A DNA stretch of 64,000 nt from Brienomyrus brachyistius (taxonomy: Eukaryota; Chordata; Actinopteri; Osteoglossiformes; Mormyridae), in assembly GCF_023856365.1 (NCBI RefSeq), contig NC_064548.1, forward strand, positions 12,920,142 to 12,984,141. The letters run 5' to 3'. Under the pieces are notes generated by a model, which saw only the letters and a list, made by a program, of their open reading frames with translations, was not told the origin of the DNA and did not search any database. The position numbers were made by a program, and so were the translations under genes. Below are positions 26,030 to 38,000 of this stretch, in pieces; positions within the stretch are counted from its first letter, which is position 1, and every line of letters starts with the position of its first letter.

Positions 26030-29000
26030 CTGAGGCAGACGAGGACAGGCCCACATGTTTAGAACCTGCTCCGCTTCTTAACGCTCCTCTGATTTGCTCC
26101 TTCAAACCAAATCACTGACATTCAGTAACTTACGTGCTTAAACTGGCCACCCCCAAGTTCTCAAAATGAGAACCAGGATGAGAAATGAATGGTTCACAGG
26201 AAGTGGGACCAAGACATGTGACTGGATGGTCCTGCCCACTCTATTGCTTGGATCCACCGCCTCTACAATCTGATTGGTTATCTTTCTCAACCAGACATTA
26301 TTCATTGTGCCCTCAGAACATTTTTGTGTAAGTAGAGCTCCGAAGAGCTTGCACATCACTCCACACAGCCAATAGTAAGACAGAATGCCACACTTACAGA
26401 GCTACACAGCCTAAAGGCTTCAAAATCACTGGCTACTCAGGATCAAGAGAGGCAGAAACAGGAGGGTGGACAGCGACTTACTGAATGGCTGGCTTCGGCA
26501 GTATCTCACTATCCTCACCGTGTTAGCGATCATTCGCTGGAAAAACAGCAACAGGGTGTTTTTAGCACAGGCGGTTCCATGACCTCTGCAGCGATGTCAG
26601 AACAGCTACGTCAGAAAGACTCACCATTTTCTCAAAGTTGACTAAGTTGTCAACGAATGTCTTGTTGCCCTCATGACTAAAAGTCATATCTGTAAATATA
26701 ATGAGATTTCATTTTATTTTAGTGTCAAAGATAAAAGGCACAGTGTCGTGGAAATGGACAGAAATTGCTGATAACTCAAATCTCATGACTTCAAAGGATT
26801 GAGCATTTTTTTCGTCTCCTTTACAAAATTTGCTTCAATGATCTGCTGCACGATATGTGACCATGTCATGTTGCCATATGAGTTCTGTCATTATAGTACA
26901 ATAAAAAACTCAGTTACTATTAAATCATCATTCAGAAGCAATTAATTCAAATTTCTTTAAAATAAACACATGGAGATGAATGCAGCACCCATGTAAACCA
27001 TTTCATGTAATGAGGCTAGATGCAAGATGTGGGCCTGGTCACTGCGGGGGTGTTGATTTTATCCCTGGATCCAGCTGTGCGTCTTCTAAGTCATAATAGC
27101 TACAGTAGCACTTCACCACATATTGTTCCCCTCAACCCAAAAATTCCAAGACATATTTTGTTTTGTGAGACACTCAGTGTCACGCCCTGCTCGTCCGATC
27201 CCCCCGTGTGCTACGCCCCCTCGCTACCTTGTGTGGAATCCCGTGTTCCCAGCTGTTTCTCGTTGTTGTTAATTAGTCCTGTGTATTTAAGTCCGTGTAG
27301 GAGTATGTTTCCTCTGTCCGGTCATAACACTCAGTACGTTTACATGCACGCTAAGAATGATTCATTTTCAAGATTATCTAGTACATGTTTAAAAATCTCT
27401 TGCATGAGGGCTGCATATGTTCTCTAACACAATCATAATCATTTTCATCCGTGCTATTTAAACCACTCCTAGATGGATTCATGAAAAATTTATGCTAAAC
27501 TCCTTTTTTGTTTAATAAATACTTCAATATTTATTACTACAAAATCACACTGGAATATATGAAAAATTTCCAATACCATACTGTCACGGCATATTATACA
27601 AAATACTTTATTTCTTGTCATACCATCCTGATCTTGTTGTATCTGTTCTTCCGACCAGATCTCAATAAAAGCTTGTGTCATTTCATTTGTCCATCCACCC
27701 ATAATTACTAATTTTATTATTTTTCTGTGTCTGTGACATAATAGATCAACCAGAAAAAGCCCAGTACTAATGAGCTGAAAGGAGCCATATCGCCACCTAT
27801 TGTAGTGGAGTCGGACATACTTTGGTCAATAAATCGATTCCTCTCCCGTGCATGTATAGCGGGAGAAGGACAGTAGTCTGATTAAATGGCATAGTCAAGC
27901 TATTACCGTAGCTTGACTTAGCTGTGCATGTAAACGTACACAGAAAACTGACACAGCAGGTGTAACCGAACATGAAAATTTAGCGATGTTGGAACCAACA
28001 CAGCAAATTGAGGAACCAGCATTGGCGTAATACAGCATGTTGTGGACTCTCACCTTACCCTTAATGAGGAGGGGCATGAAGGGGATGAGGGGGGTGTCCA
28101 GTTTGGCCACAGTCAGCCTATAGGCCCGATGGTTTCTGGAAGGATCCTGTAGACACAGGTCACCCAAAGCATTCACATAACAGATACAAGAAATACAATC
28201 CAGTAGCGGTTGTGGTGCCCTTTAAAAATACATTTCCTGTAGCATTACTGTAACAGCGATTGGATTGGCTTGCCATCCATCGACATCACAGTTTGTAGAT
28301 GTCAGGGTGGGTAGCGGGGTTGCCGTGGAAACCCACCATGGCCTGGGCTGTGGCTCCTCCTACTCACCATCAGACTTTCAAACTCTCCGTAGAACTTCTT
28401 GAACTTGCCAGGCAGTTTCTGCAACAGACAGCAAGGTGAGGACATACCTGCAGCATCCCTCCCTGCCTCCCGCCTTAATGATGCAGGGTCTCCCACCTCC
28501 CACGTCTGGCTTAGCCTGCTGACCGCCGGGTTGCTCATCCCCATAATGATGGCGAAGAAGGAGTTCAGGTTCTTGTACTCTTTGCAACTGAAACCATGTA
28601 AACACAACCCACACGTAAGCATCGGGTGTGAGGCAGAGATACCTCCATCAGCATCAGGAAAAGCTGGGGCACAGCTGTCCTGCCCTTTCCAAACATTCTT
28701 CTACCCAAAGATGTGCCCAAATTTTTGAAGGGACAGGTGCTTGAAGGGGGGGAGGAGCTGGCTGAACAGTGCCCCTTCAGGAAATCGGAGGAGATCCCAT
28801 CGTGGTACCCTCACACATGGAGTAGTGTTTCTCAACCCAGTTCTCGGACTCCCAGAAAGTCCACATTTTTGTTCCCTCATACAGGTACACACCTGTACCA
28901 GGTACTCTGTGGTCTTGATAGCTTGGTTCAGGTGTACTAGGAGCTGGGAGGGAGCAAAAATGTGGGCTATCTGGGGGTCCCTGAGGACCATGTTGAGAAA

Positions 29001-32000
29001 AACTGACATAGAGGGTCATTGATGTAGGCAGAATCAGCATCAGATGATATCTATTATGGCTGGGTGTACTTGGGTGTAGGCTGCTTAGCTGGACGGGCAG
29101 TTGCATCAGGTTGCACACTCACTGGGCAGCGATCTTGATGAACTTCTTGAGAAGCTGTACACGCTTGCCAAGCTGGGTGCAAAGGCACACTTCGGTCACT
29201 ACCCACAGCTGCACCTCGTTGAACCTTCTGAGGAACAAATCCAGGTTGGCTGTAGTCTTCTTGAAGTTGTGCCGCCCAAACGTGTGGTATATGAGCTCAT
29301 GCTGCCAAAAGAGAGGAGCGATTTGTCAAACCCCATTTCCAAGGAAGATTGCATTGGAGGCTAAGGATGACATTAAAAGTTTCTTCCAATATTTTAACTC
29401 CAAAAAGCGCTCTAAAAGCTGAAATCACTAATCTGCAGGATAGTAAGGGTCTTATAATTGAAAATGAAATTGATATAGTAAAACAGCTTAGTGATTATTA
29501 TACATGGGTGTTCACAGTGGAGTACACAAGTAACTTGCCACCATTTAGTCCAAATACAGTGTCACCTATGACCAATAAATGTATAACTGAGGTTGATGTG
29601 GTACTAAGCCTAGCTAAGCTCAAAATAAATAAATCGCAGGGCCTTGATAGCGTCTTACCTATAGTTTTGAAAGAGATGTGGGATATTCTTAGCCAACCTT
29701 TACTATTCCAGAAATCCTTATCTGCTGGTGTGGTACCTTCTGATTGGAAGCATGCTAATATAACGCGCATATTCAAGGGGATAGAAGAAGTAATCCAGCA
29801 AACTATAGGCCAATCAGTTTCACTTTCATAACTGGAAAAGTAATGGAAGCTATAATCCAAGTCAAAATGGTAGATTACCTGGATTAAAATAACATTCTGA
29901 GGAATAGCCAACATGGATTTAGGAGAGGTAGATCTCAACTAATCTACTTCAGTTCTTTGAGGAAGCTACAAGAGAAATTGATCACAAAAAGACCTTGATA
30001 TGATCTACTTAGATTTCCAGAAGGCCTTTCCTGTTGTCCCCCACAAACGGCTCTTGCTTAAGCTCAAAGCTGCAGGGATTTTAGGAACTGTGGGAGCTTG
30101 GATCGAAAACTGGCCAACAGACAGGAAGCAGCGGGTAGTTATTAGAGGCACAATGTCACAGTGGGCCTGCATTCTTTATTTACATTAATGATATTGACAG
30201 TAGGGGCGGCATGGTGGTGCAGTGGTTAGCACTGTCGCCTCACACCTCTGGGACCCGGGTTCGAGTCTCCGCCTGGGTCACATGTGTGCGGAGTTTGCAT
30301 GTTCTCCCCGTGTCGTCGTGGGGTTTCCTCCGGGTACTCCGGTTTCCCCCCACAGTCCAAAAACATGCTGAGGCTAATTGGAGTTGCTGAATTGCCCGTA
30401 GGTGTGCATGTGTGAGTGAATGGTGTGTGAGTGTGCCCTGCGATGGGCTGGCCCCCCATCCTGGTTTGTTCCCTGCCTCGTGCCCATTGATTCCGGGATA
30501 GGCTCCGGACCCCCCGCGACCCATTAGGATAAGCGGTTTGGAAAATGGATGGATGGATATTGACAGTAATACATACAGTAAACTGGTTAAATTTGCAGAC
30601 GACACCAAGGTGGTGTCACAGAGGCTACAACGGGATCTTGATTTAATTAGCGACTGGGCTGATACCTGGCAGATGAAATTTAACATGGATAAATGTAAGG
30701 TAATCCATGCAGGGAGCAGAAATATAAAGTATAGATATTTTATGGGTTCCACTGAAATAAAGGTAGCTGATTATGAGAAATACCTTGGAGTGTATGCTGA
30801 TGCTTCCATGTCTCACTCTCGTCAGTGTGGGGAAGCAATAAGAAAGGCCAATAGGATGTTAGGTTACATCTCTAGGTGTGTGGAGTTTAAGTCAAGGGAA
30901 ATGATGCTACGATTATATAATTCCTTGGTAAGACCCCACCTAGAATATTATGTGCAGGTTTGGTCACCATACCTTAAGAAGGACATTGCTGCCTTGGAAA
31001 AGGTGCAACGTAGGGCTACGAGAATGATTCCTGGTCTTAGAAGAATGTCTTATGAGGAGAGGTTAGCTGAGCTGAATCTGTTCAGCCTCACGCAAAGAAG
31101 ACTAAGGGGGGACATGATCCAGGTGTATAAGATTCTAACAGGTCGGGATGCTGTTCAGCCAAATGGCTACTTCAATATTAGTTTATATACTAGAACTTGT
31201 GGCCATAAGTGGAAATTAGCAGGAGAACATTTTAAACTGAATTTGAGAAAACACTTCTTTACACAGCGTGTAGTTGGAGTATGGAATAGTCTTCCTGTTC
31301 ATGTAGCGCAAGCTAAAACCCTGGGTTCCTATAAATCAGAGCTAGATAAGATCTTAACAACTCTGAGCTATTAGTTAAAGTTCTCCCCAAACGAGCTTGA
31401 TGGTCCGAATGGCCTCCTCTCGTTTGTAAATTTCTTATGTTCTTATGTTCCACCAGCGGGGGCAGAACCCAAAGCACAGGGCTGGAGCCAGAAGGGGGGC
31501 AGACGATGCCCCTCACCTCATGGACACAGTTGAAGAGCTCCCAGTCGTAGAGCGTCATCTGATAGGCCAGGTCTTTGGAGCTCATCAGCTCAAAGGTTCC
31601 GAAGGACCCTGTGGACGGCCCGTCCTGCTCTGTCAGCGGAGCCTGGAACACGGATCGTACGATTTCACTTCAGCATGCTGACGTCAGATACAGCAGACAG
31701 CCATTCGGAAACACAATTACACTTTGTCTTAATAAATCCTATTAGGTGCAGGGGCCATAAAATAGATGTAAAAGTTAATTAAGTGACTTAGAAACGATAA
31801 ACAAATATATTAAAATCCAATCATGGCCACACGGTCCAGAGAGCTGCATCTGGGAATTAGACAATCTGATTTCGTGCTGGTTTTTCAGACGCAGGGACAC
31901 GCTGGCAAATGTGTGTTCGCACACCAGTGAATCCAAGAGGTTCCTGGGGCAGGCGAACAGGCGTCCGTTGATGCTGAGCGTGGAGAACACTGAAATGTCG

Positions 32001-35000
32001 TTGGGCTTCAGCACCAGCTTGTCTGGGGAAACACAGCACGTTACGTGGTCACCTAGACCAACTGTTGCTCACATATAAAAACAACTCCATGAAATCAATT
32101 GCACTTTTACACATCAGTTACCATTTCATACCAAAAACTTAATTATCTTCATGAAGAACCCTTCCTAACACATATAAAGCCTCCTATACACATGTACAAA
32201 TGTACACAGCACACTATAAAGGCAGAAAAAGCCAGAATACAGTGGAGGAATTGGAACTAAGACCCGATAGGTTGGACTAGTAGGGAAAGCAATGTCGGGG
32301 GGGGGGTCAAAGGTCAACTGGCTGGCCAATCATCTTAGGCCTGTGGGTTAACAGGATGCACAAATATCAAATACCAATGAATGATACATTTTAGTAACAG
32401 CCTCTTAGGGCTCTCAGCTCTGTTCCAGTCCACTGAGGCTACTGTGTAATAGTGTTTCAGGTGATAAGTCAATCCTGGGGCATTTAACTCTTAAATCCAG
32501 TATAAATTTATTTGAATTATTCATGTCCTGTGGTATGTTAAAGGAAGACAGTGAAGTGCCATCTCATAAATAACAGCGATATTTCTGTCCTTAGCAGAAA
32601 TCTGCCGCCTGTTTGTGCAGAACTAGCATGAAGGAGGTAGAAGTCAAACACAGGCCATGTGGAAGTGGATTCATGGGCTCTGGCAGCAGCAACGGGATGG
32701 AGACGCCCGCAGAAAGGCTCGGAATCTTAAACGACACCGGGATTCTCCCAGGGCCACGCTCCAGGCTTTCCATCACACCCCAGTAATTAAAATGGACAAA
32801 TCTGGGACACAACACTTTGGAACCTTGTCGGTGATTAATTAGCGCAGTGGGCGCTACGCCACGCTCCGTCTGCCCCGGCGTTCGATTAGCGAGTAGCTGT
32901 GGCCCTTCTCACCTCCGGCTGAACTGAGGCAGACCAGGAGCAGGTCCTCAGCTGACCCCAGCTTGTCGGCCACAGCAGCAATGACTTCCCGCACGGAGGC
33001 TGCCACCGGCACCCGGATGGTGGTGTAGGTGTGGTCCATGCAGTAGACTTTGAATAGGACTAGGAGAGAAAGACAGGTTAGCCAGAGGTAGACTGAACAG
33101 CGGTGACACTCAGGGGACAAACAATATGCCTCTGTCACCACTCTTCCTTTACTGAAGGTACGACCACTAGGGGGCACTGTGTGGTTCAGTGAGTTAGGAT
33201 GCTGTGACTGTGACTGGAAGGTCGTCGGTTCAAATCCCAGGCTCGCCTGAGCAACGCTCCTGGGACCGACTGACCCTGCTTTCTCATAATGTACTTCGCT
33301 TTAGATAAAAGCTTCTGCTAAATGAATGAAATATGCTTTTCATGTCCACACAAAGAGTCTACCTACATTGAATGGTATCCTTTGTGTAATTGCATCTTTA
33401 CTCTAATGATTTGCACGTTTATAAGCGTTTATCAGAAACGTTACTGGGTTGTCTTCTCGGAAAGGGTCAGGGGTGACCATTGATAGCGTACTGCACATTA
33501 ATTTTACAGAGAGCTGATATCAGCCGCGCCATCCAGCAACAATTAAAAATGAGGTCAGCGTGTGTCAGTGTGTCCCCGTCACATACTTTCGTCAGAGCTC
33601 CTGATTGGCTGTCGCTTCTGGAGACGCTCATCGCCCATGCTGAACTGACGCAGCAGAACTTTGTGCTGAAAGAGAGTGGGTTGGGGGTCAGCAATATATA
33701 GGCGGGGAGGAGGGGGGGGGCATCGTGCCCTCTTTGACCCTTTGTTACTGTTAACAACTAGCAACTGCTTTGCTGCCTGCGTCACGCGACGAGCCAGTTC
33801 ATCAAAACAGATTTAGCATAACAAGAGGAGGGATGATAATCAGTGACTGACCTTTTTTTGAGAAGATTTTGCATCATCCAAACTGAGGATGACACCCAAA
33901 ATGGAAAAAGAAAATAGGAGATTACAGTCACTGTTCAGAACATCTGCAAAGCAGCACCTGATCTGGGGTTAGTATGATATATTTCTATTTATATTTACAT
34001 ATTTTAGTTTCAGTTTAAATTTTTAATAATTACACATTATGTATTAATGTCCTCAAAATGGGTAAAACATGATCCAGGTATCATTAATGGTAAATAAAGG
34101 TAGGAAAATCTCTACTTTAGCTAAATGACATTTACAAATGGTAATTAACATTTGCTTTTATTTTATTTCAGTTAGTTTTGGAAGCAACCTTTATAGTTTT
34201 TGTTTAATTGTAGTTTTTCATATCTTATTTTATTAGTTTACAAAAATGTTTTCTTATAGTTTCAGAGTTTGCTAATGATAACCTGACCCGATCTCTGGAT
34301 TTCACCATAAAGACCTAATCAGCCCAACCCCAACTCTAAGCCATCACGCTCTGCACCTACTTCAGTTTCACCACCTTCTCCAATTCAGCGAGCTCCTCCT
34401 TCAGTGCGGGGAAGACCCTGGAGTCATCAGCCACTGTCACACGCAACTCCTGAAATAAGTGACATGACATCTGTCACTAGGCCTGCCAGCCCCCCCCCCA
34501 CCCCCAGTAGCAACGGGTCAGGATAGTGGGGACTGGGGGAACCATACTGACCTCCAGGAATGCCAGCGAGGCCTCCTCTTCCTGGAGATGGTCCCCGTAC
34601 AGCGAGGCCCAGTGCAGTGCCAGGCGTACCACCCGCCGCTTGTTACCCAGGGTGTAGTTCTGCTTCTCCTGCTCAGAACCCTGGGATACCTGGGCGTGGT
34701 AGGTGCTGGGCCATTAAGGGAGCCAAAGGAGCAGACACACAGCAGACCCCGGTTCCCCTGCCACCCGGTCTAGACTGAACCGCAATGCTGTGACTCCAGG
34801 AGAAATCATGACACTGGAATGTTGGAAGAATCACTCTACCGAAGGAAGTCTGGTCAGTGGATGATTTAGCTGAGCGGATGCAGAAAAAAAGATGTCTGGA
34901 AAGGCAGCTGGGATGGGGAACTGAGAGTGGAGGTTGCAGGGTGACAAGCCAAGAGTAAAGAGTGAGGCGAAGGAAGAAGAAGATGGAAGGGAGGGAGAGT

Positions 35001-38000
35001 GAGGGAGTCCAAAGGATATTGTGCCATTAGCATCGGGCAGAGCTGGCTGTTGGGGATGAAGACACAGTGCATGAGCACAAAGTCGTCCAGGACTGGGTCT
35101 GCAGGAACAAAGCAGGACCGTTAGTAATGTGCTGGATCAGGACCGTTAGCTCTGCCCAGGTCAAGATCGTTAGCACTTTCCAAGGTCAAGACCATTAACT
35201 TTGTGCTCAGTCAGGACCATTAACTGTGCACTAGGTCACAACCATTAGCTCTGTGCTTGGTCAGAACCGTTAGCTCTGTGCTTGGTCAGAACCGTTAGCT
35301 CTGTCCTAGGTCAGGACCATTAGCACTGTGCTTGGTCAGGGTTATTAGCTCTGGGATAGGTCAGGACCATTAGCTCTGTGAGACGTCAGGACTATTAGCT
35401 CTGTGCTTGGTCAGGACCGTTAACTCTGTGCTAGATCAGGGCCGTTAGCTCTGTGCTTGGTCAGGACCGTTAGCTCTGTGTTAGGTCAGGACCATTAGCT
35501 CTGTGCTAGATCAGGGCCGTTAGCTCTGTGCTAGGTCAGGACCATTAGCTCTGTGATAGGTCAGGACGTTAGCTCTGTGAGAGGTCAGGACTGTTAGCTC
35601 TGTGTTTGGTCAGGACTGTTAACTCTGTGATAGGTCAGGACCGTTAGCTCTGTGCTAGATCAGGGCCGTTAGCTCTGTGCTTGGTCAGGACCATTAGCTC
35701 TGTGCTAGATCAGGGCCGTTAGCTCTGTGCTAGGTCAGGACCATTAGCTCTGTGATAGGTCAGGACGTTAGCTCTGTGAGAGGTCAGGACTGTTAGCTCT
35801 GTGTTTGGTCAGGACTGTTAACTCTGTGATAGGTCAGGACCGTTAGCTCTGTGCTAGATCAGGGCCGTTAGCTCTGTGCTTGGTCAGGACCATTAGCTCT
35901 GTGCTAGATCAGGGCCGTTAGCTCTGTGCTAGGTCAGGACCATTAGCTCTGTGATAGGTCAGGACCGTTAGCCTGTGAGAGGTCAGGACTGTTAGCTCTG
36001 TGTTTGGTCAGGACCGTTAACTCTGTGATAGGTCAGGACCGTTAGCTCTGTGCTAGATCAGGACCATTAGCTCTGTGATAGGTCAGGACCATTAGCTCTG
36101 TGAGAGGTCAGGACTGTTAGCTCTGTGTTTGGTCAGGACTGTTCACTCTGTGCTAGGTCAGGACCATTAGCTCTGTATAGGTCAGGGCCGTTAGCTCTGT
36201 GCTAGGTCAGGGCTGTTAGCTCTGTGCTAGGTCAGGACCATTAGCTCTGTATAGGTCAGGACCATTAGCTCTGTGCTAGATCAGGGTCGTTAGCTCTGTG
36301 CTAGGTCAGGACCATTAGCTCGGTGCTAGGTCAGGACCATTAGCTCTGTGCTAGATCAGGGTCGTTAGCTCTGTGCTAGGTCAGGACCATTAGCTCGGTG
36401 CTAGGTCAGGACCATTAGCTCTGTGCTAGGTCAGGACCATTAGCTCTGTGCTAGATCAGGGCCGTTAGCTCTGTGCTAGATCAGGGCCGTTAGCTCTGTG
36501 CTAGGTCAGGACCATTAGCTCGGTGCTAGGTCAGGACCATTAGCTCTGTGCTAGATCAGGGCCGTTAGCACTGTGCTAGGTCAGGACCATTAGCTCGGTG
36601 CTAGGTCAGGACCATTAGCTCTGTGCTAGATCAGGGCCGTTAGCTCTGTGCTAGGTCAGGGCCGTTAGCTCTGTGCTAGGTCAGGGCCGTTAGCTCTGTG
36701 CTAGGTCTGGCAGCCCAGGCGGCTGGGGCCTGAAAGGGTTCACCACAACATGCAGAAGAACCTGTAGCTAAGGGCACTGTGAGCCTCAGCTGGGTGTCTG
36801 ATCAGACATGAAAAAAAACTGGTTGTGAGGTGAAAGAGAAAGGGGTGTAGTGGAGACAGGGGCACACGTCTTAGCATGCTAATTCTGCTAATGGTCCTAT
36901 GGCAGCCGGACATTGGCCTTCAAAGAGCTAAAGGTGTACAGGGACATGAGGGCAGCCATCAGACACGTCAAGGACAAGAATTCTTAAATAGTCACCAAAT
37001 GATGTTTTCATAGTACGGTAAACTCCATGAGAGAGTGACACAATCGAGTTCAGCACCTGGGTCAGTGACGCTTGAGTCCAGCCTCACGGTCTCCAAGACG
37101 TGCTCCAGGATCTTCTCCGGTGTACCAGACATCACAGTGTATCTGGAAAAGGATCAGTGGGCTTCCATCACCAGCTTATCTGCGATTCATCCGCTATTCA
37201 TCTGCCCTGCTGTCAAATGGTTGGCCTCCTCTCCTGTATTTATGGGAATATATTAATTTTTTTTTTTCACCGATTTTATTAAAGAGCCACTATTACAGAT
37301 GGAACTTGGGACAGGAGATTTCCCAGAGGAGAGTGTTCCTCTAGGATGTTTGTGATAGACAGTAACTGGGGGACTCTAAGACCATGAGGCAGTGGTAGAC
37401 TGAGGGACCTTGGCTTAGGTGTTGGTGGCTGAGGTTCAGGACACATATGGCTTTACTGCTGACGCTCACATCACCTTCCTCTCAAACCTAACCTGTTCTT
37501 TGCAGCAGTAGGCAGAAGAAGCCAGAAGAAGTGACCTTGAAAACTCTGGTAGGAGTGGAAATTAATGCCACACTTGTGATGTCATGGACAGGGGACATAT
37601 CGACTGCCTTCCAACACATGGAAATTATGACGGGGATTTATGGCAGTGTTCACACTCAGACGACAGATACTTGTTAAGTGTCAAAAGAAATATATGCATA
37701 ACTGTCACACTAAAGTATGATGGTAACAGTCACGCTGTAAGCGTGGAGGCTCAGGGTAGAGAAGACGATGCCGTTTTCATGCCAGCCATACCGCAGCAAC
37801 AGCGGAGGCCGAGTGACTGGAACAGAATATACTCCGCAGGTCTCTCAGGTGCTAATGCTCATTCTCATTACAGAGTCCACTGTCAATTCCTTCCTCAGTG
37901 AGGCTGTAAGGCCCCAAAACCCATAAACCCTTGCAGTGTCTCAGGATTTGTTAGGGGGACAGTTTTTAAAAGCCTGTTATAGCACCGTGCCATGATAGCC

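Noticed and set aside
30538..31374. A 278-codon open frame as a host gene
   Set aside because: It is the palm-thumb part of a CR1-like reverse transcriptase, starting artificially in the SINE tail.
34866..35078. Read-through of the rapgef4 exon to a GT near 34940
   Set aside because: The added residues have no family similarity, whereas the AT-AC junction restores the conserved sequence exactly.
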